From NCBI RefSeq assembly GCF_013364195.1, contig NZ_CP054918.1, positions 1,725,001 to 1,789,000 on the forward strand: a stretch of 64,000 bases of DNA, in the 5' to 3' direction. Below the pieces are notes generated by a model that saw only the letters and a list, made by a program, of their open reading frames with translations, searched no databases and had not been told where the DNA came from. This document shows, in pieces, positions 1 to 9,112 of this stretch. A program made the translations under genes and the position numbers. The stretch is from Streptomyces sp. NA04227 (GTDB lineage: Bacteria; Actinomycetota; Actinomycetes; Streptomycetales; Streptomycetaceae). Within the stretch, counting starts at the first letter, position 1. The number at the start of each line of letters is the position of its first letter.

Positions 1-1
1 C

Positions 2-2119
2 GAGACCGTCGGCAGTTTCGAGAAGACCGCCGGTCTGGTGTTGAAGATCGACGAGAAGCACGGCGCGAAGTCCGAGCAGCTCGCCAAGGCGCTTTCCCGC
101 GAGACGGGGAAGATCATCACCGTCACGCTGCACACGTTCCCCGCCCTCATCGACTACCTGCGCCGCAACCCCACCGAGATACAGGGCCACAACTTCGCGA
201 TCGTCGTGGACGAGGCGCACTCCTCCCAGTCCGGCGACGCCGCCAAGGACGTCCGCGCGGCCCTGCGCGACCTCGGCCTGGACTCGGACTCCGACGAGGC
301 CGGGGCGACCGAGCTGGAAGCGGAAGCCGCTGTCAACGCCGGGCAGGAGGCGGCGGCAGCCACCACCGACGCCAAGCTCATCCGCAAGGCCATCCAGCGC
401 AGCATGGCCGCCAACCTCTCCTACTTCGCCTTCACGGCCACGCCCAAGGCCAAGACGCTCGAACTCTTCGGCACCCTGGACACCGTCAACGGCACACCGG
501 CGTACGTCCCCTTCCACACGTACTCGATGCGTCAGGCCATTGAGGAAGGCTTCATCCTCGACCCGCTGCGCAGCTACGTCACGTACAACACGTACTGGAA
601 GCTGGTGAACAGGAACCCGGACGAGCGCGAGGTGGACCCGGCCAGGGCGAATGTGCTGCTCGCCCGGTACGCGCTCACCCACGACTCCACGGTGACCCAG
701 CAGGCGCAGGTGATCGTCGAGCACTTCCGCACGCACACCGCCGGCCGGCTCGGCGGGCGGGCCAAGGCCATGGTGGTGACGGCCTCCCGGGACAGCGCGG
801 TGCGGATGGCCCGTGCGATCCGGAAGTACCTCGGCGACCGGGCGTACGCCGACCCCGGCGTCCTGGTCGCGTTCTCCGGGACCCTGACGTACGACGGCGA
901 GGAGACGACCGAGCCGAAGGAGAACGGCGGTCTTGCCGAGTCCGCGCTGCCGAAGGCGTTCGCGTACACCCGCAAGGACGACAAGGCGGTACGCACCGGT
1001 GGGACGGCGACGCAGCGCGAGTACCGCATCCTGGTCGTCGCGGAGAAGTACCAGACCGGCTTCGACCAGCCGCTGCTCACCACGATGTACGTGAACAAGA
1101 AGCTCGCGGGCATCAGCGCCGTCCAGACCCTCTCCCGGCTGAACCGCACCGCGGACCGCAAGTCGCAGGCGGACCTGGCCGTACTGGACTTCGTCAACGA
1201 CGCCGAGGGCATCAAGGAGTCCTTCCGCCCGTACTTCGAGGAAGCGAACACCCTTCCCTCGGACCCCAACCTCCTCTACACCGCGCTGAGCAAGGTCATG
1301 CGGCCCTACATCCTGGTCGAGGAGGAGATGCGGGAGTTCGCCGCCGCCTATCTGGCGGCCGAGGAGAAGGCGGCCGGCTCGGCGGCCCGTTGGGAGCGGC
1401 TGCATGCCGAGCTGTACCGGCAACTCGCCCCCGCCGTCGAGCGGTTCACCGACCTCCTTGACCGTACGGACGAGGCCGGCGACCCCGACGAGGACGCCGC
1501 CAAGGCCGCTGAGCAGTTCCGCGCGGATCTCAGCGACTATGTGCGCAAGTACGGCTTCCTCTCGCAGATCGTGCCCTACCGCGACGCCGACCTCGAATGC
1601 CTCTACCTCTACGGCCGCCACCTGCTCAACCGGCTGCCGCGGCTCGGGAACGGTGGCGTGGACATAGGGGACGTGGACCTCAGTCACCTTCGTATTCAGA
1701 AGACCGGTGAGCACGACCTCGCGCTGACCTCCGAGGGAGCGGCGGAGCTGCGCGGCTTCGGCGAAGGTGGGGGCGACGCCAAGGAAACGGAGAAGTCGCT
1801 GCTGTCGGAGTTGATCGAGAAGTTCAACGACAAGTTCGGCACCGACTTCACCGAGCAGGACGTGATCACGCCATTCTCAGAGGCGAAGGCGGACCCGAAG
1901 GTCCGCGCCGCCGCCATCAATGACGAGGACAACTTCGGTCTCGTCTTCGACGAGGTCTTCGAGGACAAGATGGCCGAACACATCGACACCATCGCCGACA
2001 TGGGACGCCAGTACTTCAGCCACGACGACAGCTTCAAGCAGTCACTCAACCAGAGTGCGCGCCGGGCGGCTTGGCGGATGATCCGCCGGGAGGAGAACAT
2101 CGACGACGAGGCGGCCTGA
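2..2119 (+). CDS. hsdR: Type I restriction enzyme R subunit (HsdR), C-terminal part, 5' truncated by the window
   Basis: The open frame runs in from the left edge without a start, so only about 705 C-terminal residues are present. The SF2 translocase motifs are visible: DEAH at 209-220 followed by SSQSG, then FTATPKAKTLELFG, and late in the motor a QTLSRLNRT motif VI. The remaining 300 residues fit the C-terminal domain that docks HsdR onto the methylase. HsdR cleaves and translocates unmodified DNA in complex with HsdM and HsdS. Neither partner is in the window, and the PD-(D/E)xK nuclease should lie upstream of the edge. The gene converges on the next one with a 22-nt gap. The family call is firm; activity cannot be judged. 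Confidence 0.93.
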   Translation, partial: ETVGSFEKTAGLVLKIDEKHGAKSEQLAKALSRETGKIITVTLHTFPALIDYLRRNPTEIQGHNFAIVVDEAHSSQSGDAAKDVRAALRDLGLDSDSDEAGATELEAEAAVNAGQEAAAATTDAKLIRKAIQRSMAANLSYFAFTATPKAKTLELFGTLDTVNGTPAYVPFHTYSMRQAIEEGFILDPLRSYVTYNTYWKLVNRNPDEREVDPARANVLLARYALTHDSTVTQQAQVIVEHFRTHTAGRLGGRAKAMVVTASRDSAVRMARAIRKYLGDRAYADPGVLVAFSGTLTYDGEETTEPKENGGLAESALPKAFAYTRKDDKAVRTGGTATQREYRILVVAEKYQTGFDQPLLTTMYVNKKLAGISAVQTLSRLNRTADRKSQADLAVLDFVNDAEGIKESFRPYFEEANTLPSDPNLLYTALSKVMRPYILVEEEMREFAAAYLAAEEKAAGSAARWERLHAELYRQLAPAVERFTDLLDRTDEAGDPDEDAAKAAEQFRADLSDYVRKYGFLSQIVPYRDADLECLYLYGRHLLNRLPRLGNGGVDIGDVDLSHLRIQKTGEHDLALTSEGAAELRGFGEGGGDAKETEKSLLSELIEKFNDKFGTDFTEQDVITPFSEAKADPKVRAAAINDEDNFGLVFDEVFEDKMAEHIDTIADMGRQYFSHDDSFKQSLNQSARRAAWRMIRREENIDDEAA

Positions 2120-2141
2120 CCGGTACGGCACTCCGGGCGGG

Positions 2142-2576
2142 TCATCCGCCAGGTGGGAAGGAGAGGCCCGCGACCACAGACGTTCCCCGTGTGGGGCGGG
2201 GCCGGACGGTCCAGGTGGTGGCGAGGCGGTCGACGAGGATCAGCCCCCGGCCGCCCTCCGACTCCGGCTTCGGGCAGGCCAGTTGGGGTTTCCCAGCACC
2301 GTGTCCGGCTTTGCCGCTACCCGGGTCGGAGACCGCGAGCCAGTAGTGTCCGTCGGCAGGCCACAGGACAAGTTCGATACGGTCCTCGTCCTCCCGCCAG
2401 GTCCCGTGCCGGATGGCGTTGGTGACCAGCTCCGAAGTCAAGAGGCCGAGGTCGTCGCCGAGTTGGGGACGAAAGTCGTCCGGCAGTGATGCGGCGACGG
2501 CCTGCCGTGCCCGCCGTACGGAAGCGGGGTGGGCGGGGAAGCGCCAGTGGACGGGTACGAGGGGGATCTCGGACAT
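2142..2576 (-). CDS. Anti-sigma-factor-like ATP-binding protein (HATPase_c_2, RsbW-like)
   Basis: A 144-aa single-domain GHKL ATPase. It shows the N box LVTNAIRHG, the G1 box DPGSG and a G2 box GRGLILVDRLATTW, in the usual order. Start chosen at the ATG of MSEIPLVPVHWRF; an upstream extension of the frame gives unfamiliar sequence overlapping the intergenic region. Family members bind sigma factors or anti-anti-sigma proteins and can phosphorylate the latter; many Streptomyces copies have no known target. It is divergent from the XRE-DUF5753 gene. This ATPase, XRE and DUF397 trio recurs in Streptomyces genomes and is tied to development and antibiotic control (abaA/whiJ-like clusters). The partner protein is not evident here. 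Confidence 0.85.
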   Translation of the reverse strand: MSEIPLVPVHWRFPAHPASVRRARQAVAASLPDDFRPQLGDDLGLLTSELVTNAIRHGTWREDEDRIELVLWPADGHYWLAVSDPGSGKAGHGAGKPQLACPKPESEGGRGLILVDRLATTWTVRPRPTRGTSVVAGLSFPPGG

Positions 2577-2821
2577 GGCGAACTCCACGATTGCGTGAGG
2601 GGGTTGAGGTCGCCGGTGGCATGCCGCCCTGGTCGCGGGCATACCTCGTCCCAAGGCAGACGGGCAGGCACGCGCGGTGCACTTCCGGCATTGCGGTGTG
2701 TAGCTTGCGCGATACTCACAGTAGAGCACCGAGGGGGGCACATGTGCTACCGAATGCCGAAGGGCCGCTAGAACGACTCCGTTTGACGGCAAACTGAGCC
2801 GCGAGCGACGAGAGGGAACAC

Positions 2822-3673
2822 ATGCCGCCGAGGAGCAATCCCACAGCGCGTCAGCAGCGTCTGGGCGCGGAACTTCGCAATCTGCGGGAAGGTGCGGAAC
2901 TGTCCACCGAACAGGCCGCCGCACTGCTGGAAACGAATCGGACCGTAATCACGAACACCGAGGCGGGGCGTCACGGCGTCAGCGCAGAGCGCGTCCGGAA
3001 GATCGCCTTCCGGTACGAGTGCACAGACCAGACCCTGGTGGACGCGCTCGTCTCCATGTGCGGTGACCGCACGACCGGTTGGTGGGAGGAGTATCGCGAC
3101 CGCCTGCCCGCAGCATTTCTGGACATCGCCGAGTTGGAGTGGCACGCCAAGGGATTGCGTGTGAGCACAATGACGCACATGCCGGGGCAGTTCCAGACCG
3201 GCGCCTACGCACGCGCCCTCTTCCAAGCCGCCATCCCGCCGTTGCCCGCCGAAGAGTTCGAGGCCAGAGTCGCCCACCGCGTGCAGAGACACCAGGTCAT
3301 CGACCGGCCAGGGGCTCCGGACTACGCGCTGATCATCCACGAAGCCGCTTTGCGGATCGAAGCCGGTGGACGCGCGGTGCTACGAGACCAGCTCGGTCAC
3401 CTCATGTCAGCCGCAGACCGCGACAACGTAACGATCCAGGCGATCCCCTTCTCCGCGGGGGTTTTCCCTGGTTCGGGACAGGCGATCCTGTATGCCCTCG
3501 GCCCGGTACCTCAGCTCGACACCGTGCACCTGGACCGCACCACGGCAGGGGAGTTCCTTTATTCAGGCACCCAGTTGCGCAAGTACCGTATACAACTCGA
3601 CGAGATGCAGCGGATCGCGCTCAAGCCCGCGGAGACCCTCGATCTCATGCACTCCATTTCCCGCAGCCTTTAG
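2822..3673 (+). CDS. XRE-family helix-turn-helix regulator with DUF5753 domain
   Basis: A 283-aa protein. Residues about 12-66 form an XRE helix-turn-helix (RLGAELRNLREGAELS, then AAALLETNRTVITNTEAG). The rest matches DUF5753, with its WWEEYRD, GQFQTGAYARALF and RVAHRVQRHQVI segments. The ATG follows GAGAGGGAA with good spacing. Proteins of this family (WhiJ-like) are DNA-binding regulators normally paired with a small DUF397 protein, and such a gene starts 11 nt after the stop. Probably co-transcribed and autoregulated, sharing the intergenic region with the divergent ATPase gene. The family call is secure; targets are unknown. Confidence 0.9.
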   Translation: MPPRSNPTARQQRLGAELRNLREGAELSTEQAAALLETNRTVITNTEAGRHGVSAERVRKIAFRYECTDQTLVDALVSMCGDRTTGWWEEYRDRLPAAFLDIAELEWHAKGLRVSTMTHMPGQFQTGAYARALFQAAIPPLPAEEFEARVAHRVQRHQVIDRPGAPDYALIIHEAALRIEAGGRAVLRDQLGHLMSAADRDNVTIQAIPFSAGVFPGSGQAILYALGPVPQLDTVHLDRTTAGEFLYSGTQLRKYRIQLDEMQRIALKPAETLDLMHSISRSL

Positions 3674-3684
3674 GAGAGCTGGTC

Positions 3685-3876
3685 ATGTCTCACATCACCT
3701 GGGAAGCCCCTTTCTGCCAGGACGCGAGCAACTGCTTCCGCCTCGGCACCGACGCCCACGGCAACGGCTACATAGCCGTTAACGGCCAGGAGGACCACCA
3801 CCTCACCGACTCCCTCGAAGCCCTGCGCACGCTCATCACCGACATCAAGGCCGGCAAGGCCGACCACCTGCTGTAG
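3685..3876 (+). CDS. DUF397-like small protein, partner of the XRE-DUF5753 regulator
   Basis: A 63-aa protein starting at an ATG preceded by TAGGAGAG, eleven bases after the XRE gene. It has the general DUF397 layout: an N-terminal segment ending in Cys (FCQDASNCFRLG), a central short strand region, and a C-terminal helix (SLEALRTLITDIKAGK). It is divergent from the commonest DUF397 consensus, lacking the VRDSK motif, so the assignment rests partly on the neighbour. DUF397 proteins are thought to antagonise or modulate their cognate XRE-DUF5753 protein, and some pairs behave like toxin-antitoxin systems. Confidence 0.7.
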   Translation: MSHITWEAPFCQDASNCFRLGTDAHGNGYIAVNGQEDHHLTDSLEALRTLITDIKAGKADHLL

Positions 3877-3971
3877 GACCTGTTGCGGGACCTGCCACGG
3901 GCGGTGCCGCAGGTCGGTACCGTGTACAGCAATCGGCTGACTGGGCATCAGGACGATGGGGGGCGCGACGC

Positions 3972-5588
3972 GTGGCGCAGGCCAGGAGAATCGGCGAGCA
4001 GGGCCGTTATGAGCTGATCGAGGAGATCGAGCCCGGCGGTATGGGCACGGTCTGGCGGGGCTACGACGCCGTCCTCGACCGGGAGATCGCGGTCAAGCTC
4101 ATCCGGCCCGACGTCGTCGTATCGCCCACGCAGGCAAAGGAGTTCACCCGCCGCTTCGAGCGCGAGGCGCGCGTCACCGCACGGATCGGGCATCACGGAG
4201 TGCCGCAGGTATTCGACGCGGTGCTGGACGAGGCGTCGTTCGACCGGCTGTATCTGGTGATGGAGTATGTGCGCGGGATCTCCCTGCGCAGTGTGCTCAG
4301 CGGCACGGCGGACGGCGGGGCGGTGGGGCTCCCGGTGAGCTGGGCCGCGTCGATCGCCGCACAGATCTGCACCGTCCTGTCGTACGCCCACGCGATCCCG
4401 GTCGTGCACCGCGACCTGAAGCCGGACAACGTCCTGATCGCCGTGGACGGCACGGTCAAGGTGCTGGACTTCGGCATCGCGAAACTGCTGCGCACGGACG
4501 TCACCCGGCTCACCGCCACCGGCAACCTGGTCGGCACCAGCCGGTACATGCCACCCGAGCAGATCGACAACGCGCAGATCACCCCGCTCAGCGACCTCTA
4601 CGCACTCGGCTGCGTGCTGCACGAACTCCTGACCGGGCAGCCGGTGTTCAGCGGCGACAGCGACTACCGGCTCCTGCGCCAGCACATGGATGCCCCGCCA
4701 ACGCCCCTGCGCACCCTGCGGCCCGAGGTACCGGAAGATCTGGAAGCCCTGACCCTCGACCTGCTGGCCAAGGCCCCCGAGCAGCGGCCGGCCGACGCCT
4801 ACGCGGTGTACGAGCGCCTGTCGCCGCACCTGCCGCCACCGGGTTCGGCGGCCGACCCCGTGACCCTCGGCGAGGGGGACACCCAGTCCGTGGCGCCCGA
4901 TCCGACGGTGGTCTACCGGCAGCCGAACGCGCCCCTGCGCCGGACCACGGCCCCCACCCCCGCGCCGGATCCGTCGGTTCCGGTGCCGCTCCCGGTGCGC
5001 GCCGACACAGTGCTGCGGGACGCGATCCAAGGCGCCTACGCCCGGTCTGCGGACCTCGCCGAGAGCGGGCGGTTCGCCCAGGCCGCGGACGTCCTCAAGG
5101 CGGTGATCACCACGGCGGCCTCCGCCCTCGGCGCGCACAACCCGCGTGTACTCGGGCTGCGGCGGCAGCGCGCGGCGGTCCTCATGTTCGGCGAGGACTT
5201 CCGGCGGGCCCTGCCGGAGTTCGACGCGCTGGCCGCCGCCTACGACCGCACGGCGGGACCGGCCGACGAAAGCACGCTGGAGTGCCGTCGAAACGCCGCA
5301 CACTGCCGGGCCAACCTCGGCCAGGCCACCGTCGCCCTGCGGGAGTTCCGGGAGGTCCTGGAGGTCGTCTCCGACGCGGCCGGGGACGCCTCCGAGACCG
5401 CTCTCGACCTGCGCCGCAGTATCGGCATCCTGCTCTTCTCCGAGGGCCGCCGCGCCGAGGCCGAAGGCGTCCTCGACGCCCTCCACGAGGACATGTGCGT
5501 CCTCCTCGGCGAGGACGACGAGGAAACCCGCGAGATCGCCGATCTCCTCGCCCGGCTACGCGGCCCGGAGAGACCACGCCTCTACTGA
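3972..5588 (+). CDS. Serine/threonine protein kinase with C-terminal TPR-like region
   Basis: A 538-aa protein starting at GTG with a GGGGGGCG purine run upstream. Residues 13-280 form a Hanks-type kinase: glycine loop GGMGTV, VAIK lysine at K42 (IAVKLIRP), HRDLKPDN at 146-153, DFG at 166-168, and a PPEQ activation-segment end. A Pro-rich linker follows (about 290-340). The C-terminal 190 residues are Ala/Leu-rich amphipathic helices resembling tetratricopeptide repeats. No transmembrane segment is seen, unlike PknB-type kinases, so it should be cytosolic. It ends 27 nt from the convergent AIPR gene. Kinases with helical-repeat tails occur in regulatory and in phage-defence loci; which role applies here is open. 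Confidence 0.9.
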   Translation: MAQARRIGEQGRYELIEEIEPGGMGTVWRGYDAVLDREIAVKLIRPDVVVSPTQAKEFTRRFEREARVTARIGHHGVPQVFDAVLDEASFDRLYLVMEYVRGISLRSVLSGTADGGAVGLPVSWAASIAAQICTVLSYAHAIPVVHRDLKPDNVLIAVDGTVKVLDFGIAKLLRTDVTRLTATGNLVGTSRYMPPEQIDNAQITPLSDLYALGCVLHELLTGQPVFSGDSDYRLLRQHMDAPPTPLRTLRPEVPEDLEALTLDLLAKAPEQRPADAYAVYERLSPHLPPPGSAADPVTLGEGDTQSVAPDPTVVYRQPNAPLRRTTAPTPAPDPSVPVPLPVRADTVLRDAIQGAYARSADLAESGRFAQAADVLKAVITTAASALGAHNPRVLGLRRQRAAVLMFGEDFRRALPEFDALAAAYDRTAGPADESTLECRRNAAHCRANLGQATVALREFREVLEVVSDAAGDASETALDLRRSIGILLFSEGRRAEAEGVLDALHEDMCVLLGEDDEETREIADLLARLRGPERPRLY

Positions 5589-5615
5589 CGTCCTGCCGCT
5601 GCGGTGCACACTCCG

Positions 5616-7721
5616 TCAGGCCTCGTCCTCGGCCTCTTCGCTGTGGAGGCGCTGGGCCAGATCCCACAGGCTCAGGCCGTCCGACTGGAACCAGCGAGCC
5701 GTTCCCTGATTGGCGACCGGGCGGTCGCCCCAGTCGGCATCCGCCCACATCTTCGACACCAGCCCCGACGGCGAGTACTGCTGCTCGTCGTACGCCCACA
5801 GGATCGACTTGGTCCGGTGATTGACCCAGGTCGCCTGGCGCCGCCGTTCGTCCTGGACAAGCCACTCTTCCATGGCGTCGCGCTCGGGCTCGCTCGGAGC
5901 CACGTACCGGAGAGGCGCTCCCTCCTTGATGACACGACGGTCGACTAGGAGCGGCACCGTGTTCGGGCGACGCGGCTTGCGCTCCTTCGCCGAAGGTGCG
6001 GGTACGGCGACGCCATCGGCCAGGTCGCCGAGGACGTGCTTCGCGAGCTCCCGGCATGTCTCCGTGGTCTGGAAGGCGGTCCTGATCTGGGGACGCGGCC
6101 CGTGACGAGTCACGATCCGATGGGTCAGCCGACGCACCAGATCCGGCACGAGGACGGGAACCTTCTCCAGCACCTCGCTGTCCCAGTCGAAGTCGGGGTC
6201 ATCGATACTCGTGGCGCCGAGATGATGGAAGAGCAGGTGGGTGACGAGAAAGCCACCGTGCTCGGTGGTCGAGGCCTCGCGGCTGTTCTGACCACTGCCC
6301 AGTTCGTAGACCGCGCTCCGTGCCGCGCGCAGCGTGAGCACGGAGCGCCACACCTTCTGCGGCGAGGGTTCGCGTTTGAACAGCAGGGTGTGGCTGCCCT
6401 TGGGGCCCTGCTCCCAGAGGTTCTCCGTGGAACTGGCGGCCCGGGCGGCCTGTTCCGCATCCGGGTGCAGGCAGGCGAGTGCGAGAGCGAGTTCATCCAG
6501 CGAACAACCGGTCTCGGGCGCGGCCACCGGCTCGCCGCGCTTGATCACGTACTGCTTGCGCAGTTCGGCGCGCAGGTTGGCCTTGATCGCCTGGTGCACG
6601 GGTTCCAGCGCGATGTGATCGCGCTGCTCGATGGCGTTCTGCCGGTTGGCCGCCTGTGAGACCTGGACGCCGAATTCGCGGTCCTCATGCGTGTTGATGA
6701 CCTTGATGCTCAAAGTGGCGTTGGCCGCGGCCTCACCGTCGTCGTGCATGGCCCTGGCGACAGCCCGTACCGTCTGAGCACCGTTCACGATGCTCGCCCC
6801 GGCCACGGTGAGGGTGGTCGGCCTGCTCTGCGGTGCCTTGGCGCTGTCGTTCTTCGCGGTGAGCGAGTTGCAGATCATGGTGATGCCGTTGTTCAGGTGC
6901 CAGAATCTCGTGGGATCGGACGTAAGGGTCTGACCAATCTCCGCATTCGTGACGGTGGTCCCGAGCGGGGCCCGGAGATTCTGCTCGAACAGGCCGGTAC
7001 CGTGCGTCTCGTACCATTCAGCGACGCTCTCGGCGGAGACCGTGCCCTGATAGGCCTCAAGAGGTCCCTTCTGCTGGTACCAGTCGTCAAGGCGTACATC
7101 AAGGCAGATCGGCTCCGGCCGAAGATCCGCGTGGATCTGGTCATGGAAGTCCGCGGCGTACAGCACCTCGACGCTCAAGCGGGCACCGTGCTTGTTGAAC
7201 TCGTCGAGAGCGTTGTTGAGAACCTCAAGCGCTGGCGGAGAGGGCTCCACAGTGCCCATCAGCGCGATGAGCAGAGTGGCCTTCTTGTTGACGATGAACG
7301 GCCGGGCTTCCAGAGCGAGGGCGCCGGCACGCTGGTTGAACTGGTCGTACAGTTCGTTCTCGATCCGGTTCAGCCCATCCACCATCGCCTTGGCGGCATC
7401 CACGTCGAAGGTCGCCGTGCCCTTGTCGCTCCACTTCGCCTGGACGAGCAGGGCCTGCCCGCTCTCCGGCAGGGGGGCGATGGCGTCCAATCCCTGGTCC
7501 GCGATGCCGTCCGTGACGAACCGGGCCGCCTCGGCCGCAGTGCATTGGGCCACTCGTCGTACCGCGAGGGCTGCCAGAGCGCGGGAGAGGAAGCGCTGTT
7601 CGTAGTTGCCCCCTCGGAAGTGGGCGATGTCGCTGTCGTCTATCACCCCGTCGAATGTCTCGTGCAGCTGCTCGCGGACCTGCGTGACTTGGCGAGGTGT
7701 GTCCGCCCCCGACGTGACCAT
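5616..7721 (-). CDS. AIPR-family protein (abortive infection phage resistance) with nuclease-like N terminus
   Basis: A 701-aa protein starting at the ATG of MVTSGADTP, with GGGAAGG about ten bases upstream. The AIPR core shows FWHLNNGIT (about 273-281) and IVNGAQT (about 311-317), the two hallmark segments of the family. Residues 71-101 contain D79 followed by QAK at 94-96, a layout like the D-(Q/E)xK active site of Mrr-type PD-(D/E)xK nucleases. Family members occur with restriction systems and protect against phage. The frame can extend 61 codons upstream but would then overlap the preceding gene. It is the second gene of a two-gene minus-strand operon, 38 nt after an unrecognised protein, in a region that also carries hsdR. 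Confidence 0.88.
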   Translation of the reverse strand: MVTSGADTPRQVTQVREQLHETFDGVIDDSDIAHFRGGNYEQRFLSRALAALAVRRVAQCTAAEAARFVTDGIADQGLDAIAPLPESGQALLVQAKWSDKGTATFDVDAAKAMVDGLNRIENELYDQFNQRAGALALEARPFIVNKKATLLIALMGTVEPSPPALEVLNNALDEFNKHGARLSVEVLYAADFHDQIHADLRPEPICLDVRLDDWYQQKGPLEAYQGTVSAESVAEWYETHGTGLFEQNLRAPLGTTVTNAEIGQTLTSDPTRFWHLNNGITMICNSLTAKNDSAKAPQSRPTTLTVAGASIVNGAQTVRAVARAMHDDGEAAANATLSIKVINTHEDREFGVQVSQAANRQNAIEQRDHIALEPVHQAIKANLRAELRKQYVIKRGEPVAAPETGCSLDELALALACLHPDAEQAARAASSTENLWEQGPKGSHTLLFKREPSPQKVWRSVLTLRAARSAVYELGSGQNSREASTTEHGGFLVTHLLFHHLGATSIDDPDFDWDSEVLEKVPVLVPDLVRRLTHRIVTRHGPRPQIRTAFQTTETCRELAKHVLGDLADGVAVPAPSAKERKPRRPNTVPLLVDRRVIKEGAPLRYVAPSEPERDAMEEWLVQDERRRQATWVNHRTKSILWAYDEQQYSPSGLVSKMWADADWGDRPVANQGTARWFQSDGLSLWDLAQRLHSEEAEDEA

Positions 7722-7759
7722 GGATGATGCCTTCCCATTGGTGGTGTCTTGTTGCTGGC

Positions 7760-9112
7760 CTAGGCCCGTGTCTTGATCCCTGAGCCGTTGCCACGCTGCC
7801 GGGGACTGAAGTCCACGACCAGCAAAGCAACACCAGCCGTGTCGATCGTGGCTTTCACCCAGTCCAAAGCCACTTCGAAGGGCACGCCGCTCGCACCGAA
7901 CCAACCGTCGCGCACCAGCTGAGCGAACTGGGTCGGTACCAGGTGGCGGGTGAGCGAGCTCAGGGAAAGGTCCGGGAGACCGGGTCCCGCCGCGGGCAAG
8001 ATCGCTGCGGCGACCTGGTCGTACGGGTAGATCGCACCGGGGCTCGTCCGGTGCAGAGCGGCGGTGAAGGGCACCGGCTCATGAACGCGGAGGAAGAGAG
8101 GGTCGTCTACCAAGCTGTGATCGTCAGTGCTCCGCCGCTCGGGTCTCGGCAGGTGGCGAACACGGCCGTGGAACTCTTCCAGACTGTGCCGAGCGTCAGG
8201 TGACAGTAGTCCGTTCAGGCCAGGACGCACGTAGCGCAGCATGGAGAGCGTCCGAGATTCGAGGTGATAGTAGTACGCGTCGAGGGCGCCTTCCCGACCG
8301 TCCAGCACCGACTGGTCGGTTATCGATGTGGCCTCGAAGTCATAGCTTCGATTACCTCCGCGACTCGCGAACGCTCGGACGACGGTCTCCCCGATGCCGC
8401 TGAACATCGTGGCCGCCAGCCCGCGGATGTCGTCGAGCATCGGCTGGATCTCAGTCCCGACAAGCCCGCCGATAAAGGCTGCCCGGGCAGCTGTCCTGTC
8501 CCAGAGATGTATCTCCGAGAAGTCGCTCTGGGGCATCCCGGCAATCTTGGCGAAGAGCAGAAGAGCGTCACGCTCATCACGCCAGCGGAGTTCCCCCGCG
8601 TTCCAGTCTTCGGCATCATCGAGCAGAGGCATCAAACGCTGGACTTCGGCCTCGGCCTCAAGGGAAATCCGCCGAAGATTGGCGAACACGGTGTCTGCGT
8701 CGACCGTAACAGGACCGCTTTCCGGTAACGACTTGGAGAGTTCGGCGTCTCGCTCGCCATCGACGCACCAGAGCCCTGAGAGAGGCACCAGGCCTCGAAG
8801 GCTTCGCGCACGGGCGACGACGACCTTGCGGTCTCGATCGGTCACATGAGCAGGGCGAACGATACCCAGCCCCCAGATACGCTCCGGTTGCTCCCCACCT
8901 TCTTCGTCACGCTGCTGGTCAGCAGGCGCAAGCAGGATCGCGAGATGCGGCTTGACCTCGGGCCAGTCACGGCAGGGTTGAGAGTAGGACCTTTCCTTGG
9001 TGTGGTTGGCATCGAGCAGACGAAGTAAGCCATTGTCAGGACGCAGAATCGCCAGCCGCGGCGATCGCGCCGAAGGCGGGGGATCTACCCGACCTGGTTG
9101 TGCGAATGTCAT
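7760..9112 (-). CDS. Unrecognised 450-aa protein, first gene of the AIPR operon
   Basis: Starts at the ATG of MTFAQPGRVDPP, directly after GGGGGAG; a GTG 27 nt upstream is possible but less well placed. I recognise no domain. The protein looks soluble, with no signal peptide or membrane segment. The first 100 residues carry hydrophobic strands (HLAILLAP, IWGLGIVRP, KVVVARA), the centre is acidic and helical, and the end has a hydrophobic strand pair (GVALLVVDFS). Related AIPR loci often carry a PD-(D/E)xK or Z1-domain protein in this position, but no such catalytic motif is visible here. Co-transcription with the AIPR gene is inferred from the 38-nt gap and shared strand. Confidence 0.75.
   Translation of the reverse strand: MTFAQPGRVDPPPSARSPRLAILRPDNGLLRLLDANHTKERSYSQPCRDWPEVKPHLAILLAPADQQRDEEGGEQPERIWGLGIVRPAHVTDRDRKVVVARARSLRGLVPLSGLWCVDGERDAELSKSLPESGPVTVDADTVFANLRRISLEAEAEVQRLMPLLDDAEDWNAGELRWRDERDALLLFAKIAGMPQSDFSEIHLWDRTAARAAFIGGLVGTEIQPMLDDIRGLAATMFSGIGETVVRAFASRGGNRSYDFEATSITDQSVLDGREGALDAYYYHLESRTLSMLRYVRPGLNGLLSPDARHSLEEFHGRVRHLPRPERRSTDDHSLVDDPLFLRVHEPVPFTAALHRTSPGAIYPYDQVAAAILPAAGPGLPDLSLSSLTRHLVPTQFAQLVRDGWFGASGVPFEVALDWVKATIDTAGVALLVVDFSPRQRGNGSGIKTRA

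Noticed and set aside
3948..5486. 512-codon open frame antisense to the kinase gene
   Set aside because: It mirrors the high-GC codon pattern of the kinase; the protein shows no domain and no ribosome site, and the kinase has all catalytic motifs.
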